Below, piece by piece: positions 1-10,956 of a stretch of 64,000 nucleotides of DNA. The DNA comes from Semisulcospira habei (Eukaryota; Mollusca; Gastropoda; Semisulcospiridae). A program made the position numbers and the translations under genes. Numbering within the stretch: the stretch's first letter is position 1; each line of letters opens with the position of its first letter. The DNA is taken from assembly GCA_036245525.1 (NCBI GenBank), contig BTPG01000005.1:119360917-119424916 (forward strand), given 5' to 3'. The notes beneath the pieces are model-generated. The model was not told where the DNA came from and made no database searches. It was given only the letters and a program-made list of their open reading frames with translations.

Positions 1-554
1 AACTAGAACGGCTGACGCGTCACTTGGAACTTGAGCAGCTGACTCGGACAAATTATCTCCCTCTCGCGAGTGTCTTCCCCTAGAAAAAAAAACGTATCCC
101 AATCACGCATTGATATCATAGTCATGCTGTCAAATAACTAATTTCATGCACTATGATTGCCATTTCTGCAGCGCACAAACAACTCCCGCCAATAAAATGT
201 ATATCGATCACCATGTCTGAAATATCCGCTACACCTACTGTAGCTACCCGTAATGTTTTCCAGCTACAGGATACTCGCGATGAACTACAAAAGGTTCTGC
301 ATTGTTCTCTCGAGGAGTTATGTGTGTGGCGACGTGTCCTTCTGAGACGCTACTGTAAACCCGCGTCACACCAGTCATAAATAATAATAATAATTACGGT
401 ATTTATAATGCGCTTATCTTATAATAATTATAACTCTAAGCGCGCACTCACAACTCGCGCACGCATGCGCACGCTTTAGACAAAGACTCGCGTACACAAA
501 CAGTGGAATACATTACGACGGTCAGCTTGGGGTGGGGAGTGTGGTGATATAGTG

Positions 555-2373
555 CTAAAACTGTTGAAAGAGGTGAGTTTTGAGGGCGGACTGGAAGGAG
601 GAGAGAGAGTGTTTCTGACGGAGAGAGAGTGGGAGAGTGTTCCAGGTGGATGGACCGTGGACGGAGAAGGAGCGGGGGCCGAAAGCGTTAAGTTTGGTGC
701 GAGGGATGTGGAGGCGGAGAGGGTCAGAGGCAGAGCGGAGGGAGCGGGAAGGTGTGTAGGAGTGAAGTAAGTTGGAGAGATAGGCAGGAGCGCACTTGTT
801 CAGAGATTTGTAGCAGAGAGACAGAATTTTGTATTGGATGCGTTGGGGGATGGGGAGCCAGTGAAGGAGTTTGAGCAGGGGTGTGACGTGGTCGGATTTT
901 TTCTTTCTGAGGACGAGGCGGGCAGCATTGTTCTGAACGCGTAGGAGAGTGAAAATGGTGGAGTGAGAGAGGCCGGAAAGTTGAGAGTTGCAGTAATCGA
1001 TGCGAGATAAGATGAGAGAGACAGCAAGTTTGGTGGCAGCTTCGGTAGTGAGGTATTTTCTGATCTGACTGATGCGGCGGAGGTGGAAATAGCATGCCTG
1101 GGCCCTGGCGGAGACGAAGCTGGTCATGGACAGAGAGGAATCGAGGATAACGCCGAGGTTATTGGCCGAGTCAGAGAGGGAGATGGGGGTGCTATCGAGT
1201 TGAAGGTGGAGAGAGGGAGGGAGCTGGGAGAGTTTCTGGCGAGTGCCTACCAGCATGGCTTCCGTTTTGTCGTCGTTCAGTTTGAGCTTGTTTGCTGTCA
1301 TCCAGTTTTTCACGTCTTCATAGCAGTCAGCCGTGCGAGTCAGTAGTGACTGAGTGTTGTCGAGTTTGTCTTTGTCTAGCAGTTGTGAGTCGTCAGCGTA
1401 GAGGTGGTGGTGTATGCGGTGAGACTGGATGATGTTGGACAGAGGAGAAGTGTAGAGTGTGAAAAGGACCGGGCCCAGGACGGACCCCTGTGGAACTCCG
1501 CAGGAGAGCGTGACTGGGTTGGAAGAGACGCCGTTGATGGTGACGGACTGCTGTCTGTCGGAGAGGTAGGAGAGAAACCAGGAGTGAGCAGAGTCAGTGA
1601 TGCCGAAGGAGTGGTGGAGTCGGTGGAGGAGGATAGAGTGGTCTATAGTGTCAAAGGCGGCAGAGAGATCGAGTAGTGTAAGAAGAGAGATGTGAGAGAA
1701 GCAGATCGTTTAAGATATGTAGAAGGGCTGTTTCAGTGCTGTGATGTTTGCGATAGGCAGACTGGAATGGACTGAGGAGGTTGTTGTCGGTGAGGTGGAG
1801 GTTGAGCTGGTTGAGAACAACCTTCTCAAGAAGCTTGGACAGGAAAGAGAGATTGGAGGCTGGGCGATAGTTCTTGAGTTCGTTTGGGTCGAGGTTGTGT
1901 TTTTTTAGGAGAGGACGGACGATGGCGGACTTGAAGATATCGGGGACGGAGCCGTTTTCTATAGATGCGTTGATGATGTCGGTAATGAAGGGCAGAAGTT
2001 TTGGAAGGCCGTCACGGTAGAGAGAAGCTGGGAGGGGGTCTAGCTCGCAGGTTTTGAAGGGCATGGACTTTATGGACTTGAGTACTTCATCCTGAGAGAC
2101 GGATCGGAAGGACGAGAGGGGAGTGCCGGAAAAGGTGGGGTCGGGAGGGCAAGGCGGAGAAGGCAGGGTGTCGAGTGTGTCGCGCAGAGTTTGGATTTTG
2201 TCCGAAAAATAGGTAGAAAAAGCAGACGGGAGTTCTTCTTTGCTGTGTGTGTTGGGGAGAGGAGAGTCTTTAGAAGTGCCTAGGAGTGTGTTCATGGTGG
2301 CGTAGAGGGTTTTGGAAGAAGTGGATTCCAGAATTTGGTTTTGAAGGTGTTTGCGTTTAGATTCGGAGATCAT
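555..2373 (-). pseudogene. L2-like LINE reverse transcriptase, one frameshift
   Basis: Reverse transcriptase part of the same LINE. The first segment (2373-1651) holds RT blocks 1-3, including the NYRPASNLSFLSKLLEKV region. The frame then changes near 1690, with a short loss just before the [12 protein letters not shown] block. From there the frame is open through [10 protein letters not shown] and the catalytic YADD (near 1398-1409) to the stop at 555. The C-terminal segment contains [21 protein letters not shown], shared by L2/CR1 elements. It is a dead copy because of the frameshift. Confidence is high for RT, lower for clade. Confidence 0.85.
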
Positions 2374-2389
2374 TTTGCAGACTTTGGAT

Positions 2390-3390
2390 CTAGTTTGTCT
2401 GGAAGATCTGTCTGTGAACGGTGAGTTCAGATGAGCGCCAGAGGCGTTCCGCTTGTCGGCGCTCGCGCTTGGCCTCAGCTATGTCGTCAGTGAGCCAGGG
2501 GGAGGGGATTCGGTTGGGTATGGAGCAGGGGGTGACAGGGGCATGGGTGTCTAGAAGTTTTCGAAGGGAGGAATCGAAATGGGATGCAAGATCGGGAGAG
2601 GGGGCGGGGTCCAAGAGAAGGTCGACAGCTTCGTCGAAGAAGCTCTCGCGGTTGACAGATTTTAGTTTGCGACGAGAGACGATGAGCTTGGTATTTATTG
2701 GGGGAGGTAGATTGAGGGAGACGAGAATAGCGAGGTGGTCAGAGGGAAGCACAGAGGAGGTGTCAGAGTCGAGAAAGAGTTGATCGGAGGTGCGGGTGAT
2801 GATCCAGTCGAGGGTGTGGCCGAGTCGGTGGGTGGGTTTAGTGATGTGTTGTGTAAGACTGTGGTTTGAAAGTGACGTGCAAAGGCGCTTTGTGTCAGGG
2901 TGGTCGGGTTTGTCAAAGTGGAAGTTAAAGTCGCCTAGAAGGATGTGTTTTCCGGGTCGTGTGCTGTAGTGGTCGAGGAGGAGGTCGAACTCGGTGAGGA
3001 ACATGGAGTTTGTGAGTTTGTTTTGAGAGCTTGGAGGGGGGCGATAGATACATGAGAAGATGAGGGACTGGCCAGGGAGTGTTGCTACGGCCTCGACAGA
3101 TTCAAAGAAGGGATGAGCAAAAGGTAGAGACTGAGAGAAGGAGAGGTGAGCGGAAAGACAGTCCCTGTAGATGATGGCAATGCCACCCCCTCTGGAAGCA
3201 CGCGGGAAAGAGGCCAGGCGGTAGCCACCCGTAGTGACGCTGGCGATGATGGGTTCATCGCCAGCTGAGCGGAGCCACGTTTCGGTGATCACGACAACAT
3301 CTAGGTCATTGTCTAGAATGAAGTCGGAAATCACGTCAGCTTTGCCATCTTTGCAGACAGACTGGGCATTGAACAGACACAGTTTTAGGT
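2390..3390 (-). pseudogene. L2-like LINE endonuclease domain (N-terminal part of ORF2)
   Basis: APE-type endonuclease that would nick the target DNA to start reverse transcription. The frame is open from about 3390, where the typical opening NAQSV is readable, to 2390. Visible family motifs are VVITETWL (catalytic glutamate), IYRPP, LLGDFNFH and LPSDHLAIL (SD-H block), in the right order over roughly 220 residues. No ATG is evident upstream, so the ORF2 start is not defined. A stop at 2390 separates it from the next segment, although the RT region resumes at 2373 in an adjacent frame. Domain call is secure; clade call (L2 rather than CR1) is from motif style only. Confidence 0.8.
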
Positions 3391-3399
3391 TGGAAGAGA

Positions 3400-3830
3400 C
3401 AGCAGAGGGAGAGGGAGAAGAAACGGACGAAGAAAAGGACAGAGGAGGAGGAGGGTAGGGAGGGGGAGAGAGGATGGAGGGAGGAAAGAGGAGTGAACAG
3501 TCGGGAAGGAGAACCGGGTAAGAAAGAGGATGCGAGAGGAGGGTGGGGGGGGGGGGGCAGAGGGGAGAGAGGGAGGAAGGGGAGTAGGAAAGGATGAGGA
3601 AGAGCGAGGGGAGGGTGACGGGGAGGAAAAAAGGAGGAGGAGGGGACGAAGAGGAGAAAGCAAGCGAAGGAGGAGGGGGTGAGGGGAGGAAGGTAGATGA
3701 GGGTGGGGGAGGGGGCAGCCGAGGAGGTCAGGGAGCCGTGAAAGAGGAAGAGAGGAGAAGAAATGGGAGAAGAAGGAAGGAAGGGGGAGAAGGTCATTGG
3801 AAGAGATGAAGAAGTGTGTGGTCGTGTGTG
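3400..3830. repeat. Purine-rich low-complexity stretch with poly-G run
   Basis: The plus strand is nearly all A and G, with imperfect GGA/GAGG repeats and a G run at about 3545-3558. Open frames here are an artefact of base composition. No gene is supported. Confidence 0.8.
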
Positions 3831-4054
3831 TGGTGGTGCGTCCTGCCTTCTGCTAATTCCGCCCCTGCGGCCTCTCTTACGCAATCGGATGCCGCGTAAG
3901 GCGTCTGGAACACTGTCGGCGGCACCGAATGCGCAGTGGGTGGCGTGGCGACGTAGAGATAGCAGTTGTTGGCGTGTGTATCTGATGAGCATGATTGTTT
4001 GTGAGGACAAGAAAGAGAAAGACGGGAAGAGGGTGCAGCAGGGTGTATGAGTAA

Positions 4055-4055
<1 letters not shown>

Positions 4056-4137
<82 letters not shown>
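4056..4137. repeat. (GT)n microsatellite
   Basis: Uninterrupted GT dinucleotide run of about 41 units. Confidence 0.98.
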
Positions 4138-4138
<1 letters not shown>

Positions 4139-4207
4139 CGATGTGTGTGTGAGCGGTGCTGTAGGGAAGGGACCTGATGATACGCAAGGGAGAAAACTGA
4201 TGTACAG

Positions 4208-4210
<3 letters not shown>

Positions 4211-4271
<61 letters not shown>
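4211..4271. repeat. (GT)n microsatellite
   Basis: Second GT run, about 30 units. The DNA following both runs is similar (a TGTGAGTG stretch, then AGGGAGCG or similar and GATRATACGCAA), so the pair looks like a local duplication of GT plus about 70 bp. Confidence 0.9.
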
Positions 4272-4274
<3 letters not shown>

Positions 4275-4586
4275 CGCTGTGTGAGTGTGAGTGTGGCAGG
4301 GGAGCGACGCTGATAATACGCAAAACCTACACTGAAAGGGGCAAAAAGGATACGGGGGAAAAATAACAAGCGGCAGACAATCCCGGTTGGTCAGCGGCGA
4401 GCTCGGACAAAAACGCCGAAAAACAAAAGTGGGAAGGGTGAGATGTCGACTGGGAATAACAAATTTGGAGCTGCACACGTAAAACCTATAGGACGGTAGG
4501 GACACGGACAACAATCAAGCAACAGATGTGGCCGCGTAAGGCAGACAGACTCGCACAGTAAAACACTTCACACACTAGCGCGCAGC
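4272..4586. other. No gene seen
   Basis: Unique-looking DNA between the GT runs and the target duplication of the next LINE. It may be the 5' region of the neighbouring esterase LINE that resumes at 7911, because both RTE insertions sit in one once-continuous stretch. This is inference. Confidence 0.4.
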
Positions 4587-4599
4587 ACTGACATAGAAC
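4587..4599. repeat. Target-site duplication, left copy
   Basis: ACTGACATAGAAC, identical to 7898-7910. The 3' tail of the RTE-like element begins at 4600. Confidence 0.9.
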
Positions 4600-4607
4600 T
4601 TACTTAC

Positions 4608-6723
4608 TTACTTTCGCCTGTCACCCCTACCCGGGTATAGGCCGTCGACGAGAGACCTCCAGCGACTCCTGTCCTGTGCTTCTCCTTCGATTTTACTCCA
4701 GGTGGTTCCCATTCTCTTGATGTCTGCTTGGAGGTCTCGACGCCAGGAGTTTCTCGGCCTACCTCTTTTCCTCTTTCCCTGGGGATTCCATGACAATGCC
4801 TGCCTAGTGATACTGGAAGCTGGCTTTCTCAGACTGTGACCAATCCATCCCCATCTTCTTCGCCCAATTTCATTCTCTGCTGTTATCTGCTCTGTTCTCT
4901 CCCAGAGTCTGATGTTGCTGATCTTCTCTGGCCAGTGGATTTTCAAAATTCTTCTAAGGCAACTGTTTATGAAGATCTGTACTCTGTTGACAGTGGTTTT
5001 TGTCAATCTCCAAGTCTCTGCTCCATATAGGAGAACTGCTTTTACGTTGGAGTTGAAAATCCGGACTTTGGTGTTTTGTGACAGCTCTCTGGAACTCCAC
5101 ACTTTTTTCAACTTGAGAAAGGCTGCTCTGGCTTTACCGATTCGTGCTCTGACATCTGCATCAGTGCCGCCTTTTTTGTCTATGATGCTCCCGAGATAGG
5201 TGAAGGACTCCACCTCCTCCAACGGGGTGCCAGCAAGCAAGACTGGTTCTTCCCTGTTTGCGTTCAGCCTCATTGTCTTTGTTTTATGTTTGTGGATGGT
5301 GAGGCCCACTTGGGACGAGATGTCAGCAAGCCTCGTGGTCTTGTTCTGCATTTGTTGATGCGTGTGGGACAGTAATGCCAAGTCATCTGCAAAATCGAGG
5401 TCGTCAAGCTGTGTCCACAGTGTCCACTGTATTCCGCTTCTTCTCTGCTCTGTGGTCCTCTTCATGACCCAGTCTATGGCCAGTAGGAAGAGGAACGGAG
5501 ACAGCAGACACCCCTGCCTGACACCGGTTCTGACCTGGAGCTCCCTGGTGAACTCCCCTTCGTGGATCACGCGACATGTCATGCCATCGTAGCTGCTCTT
5601 GATCAGGCGGACGAACTTTGTGGGTACACCGTAGTGTCGTAGGAGTTTCCACAGAGTCTCTCGGTCCACGCTGTCAAATGCTTTCTCGTAATCCACAAAG
5701 TTGACGTACAGCGGGGAGCTCCACTCCAGAGACTGTTCCACGATGATGCGGAGAGTGGCGATCTGGTCTGTACATGATCGGTTTTTCCTGAATCCTGCTT
5801 GCTGGTCTCTCAGCTGGGGGTCAATGGAGATCTTCATTCTCTCCAGGATGATCCTGTTGAAGACCTTTCCTGGTACTGACAGCAAGGTGATTCCTCTATA
5901 GTTGGAACACTTGCTGAGGTCACCTTTCTTGGGAAGCTTGTTTAGGTACCCCTCCTTCCAGTCAGCCGGCATCACCTCCTCTTCCCAGATCTTTCCAAAC
6001 AGTGGGTACATCATCTCTACTGTTGTCTCTAGGTCTGCTTTCAGAGACTCCGCTGGGATGCCATCTGGCCCTGCTGCTTTGCCGTTCTTCAAAAATGCCA
6101 CTGCTCTTCTGATCTCTTCCCGGCTGGGTCTGTCACAGCTGATGGGTAGGTCGGTCTCTGCTGGCTGGATGTCTGGGGGGGTCGGGTGGGCTGGGTCTGT
6201 TCAGTAACTCTTCAAAATACTCGGCCCATCTGTCGAGTTGGTCTGCTCTGTCTGCAATAGGCTTGCCTTCCTTGTCTTTTACTGGTCTTTCTGTATGGCC
6301 ATACTTGCCCGACAATCTTCTGGTAATGTCGTAGAGCTGTTTCATGTTGCCGCTGCCTGCTGCCTTTTCTGCCTCTTCTGCCAGGCTGTCTGTGTAGGCC
6401 CTCTTGTCTGCCCTGATACTCCTCTTCACCTCGCGGTTGGCTTCCGAGTATTCCTCCTGTGCCCTTGCTTTGGCTGCTCTCGTGCGACTGTTGTTGACAA
6501 CTGCTTTCTTCTGCTTCCTCACTTTTATCTTCTTCAAGGTCTGTGCCGACAGCCAGTCCTTGTGATGGTGTTTCCTGAACCCTACAGTGTCTTTGCAGGT
6601 TGAGTTCAGCGCCTCTCTAACTGCCTTCCACTGCTGCTCTGTGGTGACCACCTCCTCTTCATTTACTAGCTCCTGTAGCGCTTGAAACCGGTTGGATAGA
6701 ACCAGTTTGAACACTTCTCTCAC
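4608..6723 (-). pseudogene. RTE-like LINE linker and reverse transcriptase
   Basis: RT of the 4600-7897 element. The basic linker runs 6723-6133 (KKIKVRKQKKA region). A frameshift in the G run near 6174-6180 moves the reading frame into the RT, which is then open for 497 codons to 4608. RT blocks: LKNGKAAGPDGIPAESL, NYRGITLLSVPGKV, FVDYEKAFDSVD, GVRQGCLLSP and the catalytic LDFADDLALL, followed by a YLGSIIDKKGG block and a C-terminal RSRWRSLVDGLYPGRG. The protein ends about 8 bp before the tetranucleotide tail. A repaired frame would join all three segments; I do not write it out. Confidence 0.88.
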
Positions 6724-6748
6724 TCCAGTCTCTCTCAGGAGGCCTACA

Positions 6749-7618
6749 TTATAGCGCTGTCTTCTTGTTGTCTCTGTGCGGCTTTTCTTTAACGAGCTTT
6801 ATTCTTAAGGTAAGCAGATGGTGGTCTGAGGCGATATCTGCTCCCCTCCTCACTCGAACATCTTGAAGGGATCTTCTAAATTTCTTGCTAATGCAGATAT
6901 GGTCTATTTGGTTCTCTGTAGTATGGTCAGGTGAGACCCACGTTGCTTTGTGTATTCTTCTGTGTGTGAAGATGCTGCCTCCAATGACAAGTCTGTTTAG
7001 AGCACAAAAGTCTACAAACCTCTCCCCGTTCTCACTCATCTCCCCTAGTCCCTGTCTCCCCATCACCTCTTCGTATCCGGTGTTGTCCTCCCCTATTTTG
7101 GCATTAAAATCGCCCATGACGATGGTGATGTCTCGCTCCGCACATTTGTCCACGGCACTCTGGAGTCGGTCGTAGAACTCTTGTTTCTCTTCCTCGTCAC
7201 TGTCATTAGTGGGCGCATAACACTGGATGACGTTCAGCTTGAGCTTTTTCTTGGTTCTAAAGGCTGCTGTGATAATTCTTGGCCCAAGAGGTTCCCAGCC
7301 CATCAGCGCTCTCTGTGCCACTGGTGACAGCATGAATGCTACTCCTTCTGTATGGGGGGCATTCTCCTCTTCATGACCTGAATACAGAATCATCTCCCCA
7401 CTTAACAGCCTTTTCTGGCCAGACTGCGTCCATCTGGCTTCACTGATACCTAGCAGGGAAAGGTTGTACTTTTGCATTTCCGCTGCTATCTGGGCGGCCT
7501 TGCCGCTCTGGTACATGGTCTTGACGTTCCATGTGCCCATGGTTGTGTCCCTGGATAGAGAGACGTGGCTCGGTCCTGTGGCTTCCGAAGACTTCCGGCT
7601 TTCACCACAAGACGTCAT
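6749..7618 (-). pseudogene. RTE-like LINE endonuclease
   Basis: APE-type endonuclease of the 4600-7897 element, 289 codons. Motifs in order: MGTWNVKTM near the N-terminus, ISEARWT (catalytic glutamate), CYAPTNDSDEEEK, TIVMGDFNAKIG, a QIDHICIS block, and ASDHHLLTLRIK at the end. This set is shared by RTE-like elements that gene predictors often mislabel as craniofacial development protein 2-like. The start used lies 5' of the conserved region; an internal methionine directly before GTWNV is equally possible. The frame shifts near 6793-6797, in an A-rich stretch, so it no longer reads into the RT. Confidence 0.85.
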
Positions 7619-7897
7619 AAGTCTTCTGGTAGAAGAACCTTCCTCCTCCAGGAAAGGAATTACTGTTTGTCTTTTCGTCGGCGTTTTTGTAGCTATTTCC
7701 TTTTTTGTAGGGTGGGAAAGCTACCCCCACGCCCAACCCCCTTACTAGGAGGACCAGGGGTTTTCTGTCGGGGTCACCTTCCCTTAGACCATGTTGGTTC
7801 ACGGCACCTTATTTCATTCGGTGCACCCCTCTCGCGAAGATCCCCCTATCCACCACCCAGGGGACGCGCCTCAACGCCATATGGTCCCAGCGCGAGG

Positions 7898-7910
7898 ACT
7901 GACATAGAAC
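7898..7910. repeat. Target-site duplication, right copy
   Basis: ACTGACATAGAAC, identical to 4587-4599, directly after the 5' end of the minus-strand RTE-like element. Confidence 0.9.
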
Positions 7911-7974
7911 AGGGCAGCGGAAAGGCCCGCGGATCAACGCGGACCCACGCTGCGGAAGAGGCAAAAATGGCGAC

Positions 7975-7988
7975 GTAAACAAATACAA
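7975..7988. repeat. TSD of the miniature RTE-like element, left copy
   Basis: GTAAACAAATACAA, identical to 8354-8367. The last few bases of the GTAA tail overlap the right copy, so the true duplication may be 12 bp. Confidence 0.8.
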
Positions 7989-8353
7989 CCTCGCGCTGGG
8001 ACCATACGGCGTTGAGGCGCGTCCCCTGGGTGGTGGATAGGGGGTCCCTCGTGAGAGGGGTGCACCGAATGAAATAAGGTGCCGTGAACCAACATGGTCT
8101 AAGGGAAGGTGACCCCGACAGAAAACCCCTGGTCCTCCTAGTAAGGGGGTTGGGCGTGGGGGTAGCTTCCCCACCCTGCAAAAAAGGAAATAGCTACAAA
8201 AACGCCGACGAAAAGAATTCCAAGCAGACATCAAGAGACTGGGAACCACCTGGAGTAGAATCGAAGGAGAAGCACAGGACAGGAGTCGCTGGAGGTCTCT
8301 CGTCGACGGCCTATACCCGGGTAGGGGTGGACAGGCGTAAGTAAAGTAAGTAA
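7989..8353 (+). mobile_element. Internally deleted miniature RTE-like element with its own TSD
   Basis: Plus-strand element of about 365 bp. The first ~225 bp match the 5' UTR of the minus-strand RTE next door. At about 8213-8218 it jumps to the last ~130 bp of the RTE coding end (IEGEAQDRSRWRSLVDG is readable) and then the GTAA tail. So about 2.9 kb is missing inside. GTAAACAAATACAA flanks it at 7975-7988 and 8354-8367. It therefore moved on its own as a non-autonomous copy and is not a piece of the neighbour. Confidence 0.85.
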
Positions 8354-8367
8354 GTAAACAAATACAA
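8354..8367. repeat. TSD of the miniature RTE-like element, right copy
   Basis: GTAAACAAATACAA, identical to 7975-7988. Confidence 0.8.
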
Positions 8368-8464
8368 GCGACAGACTATTCAATACGATACCACTCGAAC
8401 AGCATCCAGATCCGACGAAAAACAAGCATACAATCCTCATCAGCACACTCTTATACGACACTCA

Positions 8465-10956
8465 GCAGCTTTCAGCAAACATAAACACAGCACAACCAAA
8501 GAAAAGGCACGAAACACTGAGAGCACAAAAACGTGGTGGTCGCGCAAAACAAGATGTCTACAGATTGAACACCGTGATGACGCTGAAGCCAATGTACAGG
8601 TCAACTGCACCGAGCCCCTTCTTGGCCCATCAATACCGCCTGCTCACCTGTCCAAGACGATCATCAGACTAAAAATCACAGATGACGATAAACTTATTAC
8701 ATACAGTCTTTACTTCAAGCACGTTGAAAACACCGGAACCCTGCTAGCCCAAGGTGTTCTCTGCCCCCTGGTTGGAGAGGATGAAATCGATAGTCATGGA
8801 CCGCTAGTAGCGTCAATCTTGAATGTGGACTGCCCAACCGCTTCCCTGGAGAAGTCGTATGCACGTCAGCTGGCCTCCATCCAGATGCCTGCGGTATTTT
8901 CAGACTTCGCCCCAACACGTGGAATTCTGAAAGAAACTTGCTTTGACACTTCTACCAAAGCCGAGTGGTCTGACATCGACGCGGAGGAGACACTGCTGAA
9001 ATGATGCCATTCTCCAGTCGCAAAGGGCAAGCATGACATGTCTGAACCGGAGTGGTCAGACATATATGAAAAGAAACTCCTCAATTACTGCTCCACGCCA
9101 ACAAGTTCCAGCATCAAGCGCATTTTCAGCTCTGCGCGCCGCTATCGTCGCCTACCCACCGTCTTCAACGCGCCCCACTTGATTACAAAGATTGCACAAG
9201 TAGGGGAGGAAATCAATGAATTGACACATATATTTAAAGCTGCCTCAAAAGCGCTCGAGGCCAGATTCACTGACCTTGGGAAGGAGGGTGTTGCTGCAGT
9301 TAAAGCTGTAAAGTCCCCAACTGTCATCCGGGATAACGAAAACAACGCCCTGCTAGGTCAGCTTGACGCTGCAGTAAAAGCGTTCGAGTCCCGAGTGGCT
9401 GACCTGGAAAGGGAGAAGGTCGCGCTAGCCAGTCAGCTTTGGACCACTCTGAAAGCTCTCGAGTCCCGGGTCGCTGATCTGGAAAAAGAGAACATCACTC
9501 TGGCTAGTCAGCTTGTCGCCGCTAATAAGGACATCACTGCACTGCAAGCACCGCAACAATCTGTGGCTTCATCGGACGTCCAGGTCACTGATTTCAAGCC
9601 GTCAGGAGCCTGCAGGTCCTCACTGACCACTGAGAAGCCTAAAGCGTGTGAAGTGGCTGCCACTGTCTCCACAGGTAATAGCTTTTCCGTCCTAGATGAC
9701 AACAGTGAAGACTCAAACCCTATTTTTCCCAAGAGCGGGAACTGTACTGGCCGAATGAAATCGGCTATACCGGGAAAAGGTGCAGTCCCCGTCAGCAATG
9801 GTCGGCCAGCTACGTCCTCTACACATAATGACTTCCTCTCATCATGCGAACAGCTTCTCCAGCAGCCTATCATGGGCGAGGTTTGTTGAAGACTCCGTGC
9901 TCCGTCCAGTTGTCTACAGGATGGTGCCGGTAGGCAGTAGAGTCCAAAAATGTGCAGTCCCTGGTCTACAAATTGCCGACATTGAGAAGTGGGTAACTAC
10001 CCAGCCAGGCCCACATCACCACGTGCAGCATCTCACCATCCATGTTGGGGTTAATGACTGCACTGACAAGTCAGCTGTGGAGGAACGCAGGTGGTCCCAT
10101 CTCCTTCAGACATGCAAGAAAGCCTTTCCCGCTGCCAGACTACACATGTCTTCCATTGTACCTGCGAACGGTGCACACCCAAAAAAGCCAGCAACCCTGA
10201 CGTCAAATGTGAACTTGAGCACTGCTTGCAAGAAACTTGGCGTTGAGTTCATAGGCCATAGCAGCATCTTTCTCACTGCTAATCAAGCACCGCGTCAAGC
10301 TCTCTACCGAGACTCACTACACCCCAACCCCCGTGGTACAGGGTACTTGGCACTCAACGTAGCTGCTGTATTCGCGTCTCCATCCAGTGACAACCCCCAC
10401 ACCGGGAATCGCTCACACAGGGTTACAGCGGGCAGAGAATCCGAGCACACGCCCGCTCCAAACAATTACCGTCGACAACACAGCTTTAACCCCTGGGGGC
10501 ACACTCCACGCTCTCAGCAGTCTCTGCAGTCAGAGACTCCTCAGCGGTCTGAAGAGCTCTGCCAGACACGTCTATACAGTGCAGTGGTTACTGGAGCGCC
10601 CTCTACCCAGCATACGCCTACAGCGTATAACAGATGCACACATGTTGACACCCCCACACTATGACCCTGCTACTAAATCACCTTCTGCAGGTCAGCCTCG
10701 TACCCATCACATGGCGTCACACCCCCTCTATAGCCACAACTCTGAGATGGGTATGTCTGCCCAGCATGTCTACCGGCCTACACCACCACAGATGGTGCGA
10801 CCCACACCCACACACTTTCAGCCCAGCGTCAACCCCTTGGAGATGGGACAGCCTGTCTACTCACCTGGCTTCATGGCCCCTTCTGCTCCATATGCACAAC
10901 CCTTTGAGCCCCTGCGGCTTGTTGCAGAACTCCTAAAACCCTACATTATGAGCTGA
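8465..10956 (+). pseudogene. LINE ORF1: coiled coil plus SGNH/GDSL-type esterase domain
   Basis: ORF1 protein of a CR1/L2-type LINE; such proteins bind element RNA, and a GDSL/SGNH esterase domain in them is known for CR1-like families. The first part (to 9001) ends in an in-frame TGA at 9002-9004 and continues in the same frame to 9889. A heptad-rich coiled coil lies at about 9350-9540 (ESRVADLEREKVALASQL and a near repeat of it). A frameshift near 9850-9885 leads into the esterase domain, with block III as HVGVNDCTD and block V as YRDSLHPNPRGTGYLA (catalytic D and H). A third shift in a C run near 10650 leads into a Pro-rich C-terminus ending at 10956. The catalytic serine block is not clear. 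Dead copy. Confidence 0.75.

Larger units (their letters stand above)
377..3400 (-). mobile_element. L2/CR1-like non-LTR retrotransposon, 5' part unclear
   Basis: Minus-strand LINE. Reading from about 3400 down to 377 it has an APE-type endonuclease, a reverse transcriptase and a 3' tail that ends in an (AAT)n run at 379-395 on the plus strand. The tail carries the GCGCTTATAA-type motif that recurs at 34906 and 61190. RT signatures typical of the L2/CR1 group are visible, including the block around [12 protein letters not shown] and the catalytic YADD. I did not find a convincing target-site duplication. The 5' limit is uncertain because the frame runs into a purine-rich, low-complexity stretch (3400-3830). 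Confidence 0.85.
4600..7897 (-). mobile_element. RTE-like LINE, apparently full length, with 13-bp TSD
   Basis: Minus-strand non-LTR retrotransposon of 3298 bp. ACTGACATAGAAC occurs at 4587-4599 and again at 7898-7910, a perfect 13-bp target-site duplication. The 3' end is a short (AAGT)n tandem tail instead of poly-A, and the length is about 3.3 kb; both fit RTE-like elements. Order on the minus strand: 5' UTR (7897-7619), endonuclease (7618-6749), linker (6723-6133), RT to the stop at 4608. Two single-base-type frameshifts break it, so it is probably inactive, but the intact duplication and long frames point to a fairly young insertion. Confidence 0.9.

Noticed and set aside
153..380. Short plus-strand frame at the left edge
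   Set aside because: No family resemblance, no splice context, and it ends at a LINE tail. I see no support for a gene.
3336..4514. Long minus-strand frame of almost 400 codons rich in Pro, Ser and His-Thr
   Set aside because: Composed of purine/pyrimidine tracts and two GT runs; no domain and no codon bias. It is a low-complexity artefact.
7565..8249. Overlapping frames on both strands in the RTE 5' UTR inverted repeat
   Set aside because: They are explained by the two 5' UTRs in opposite orientation.
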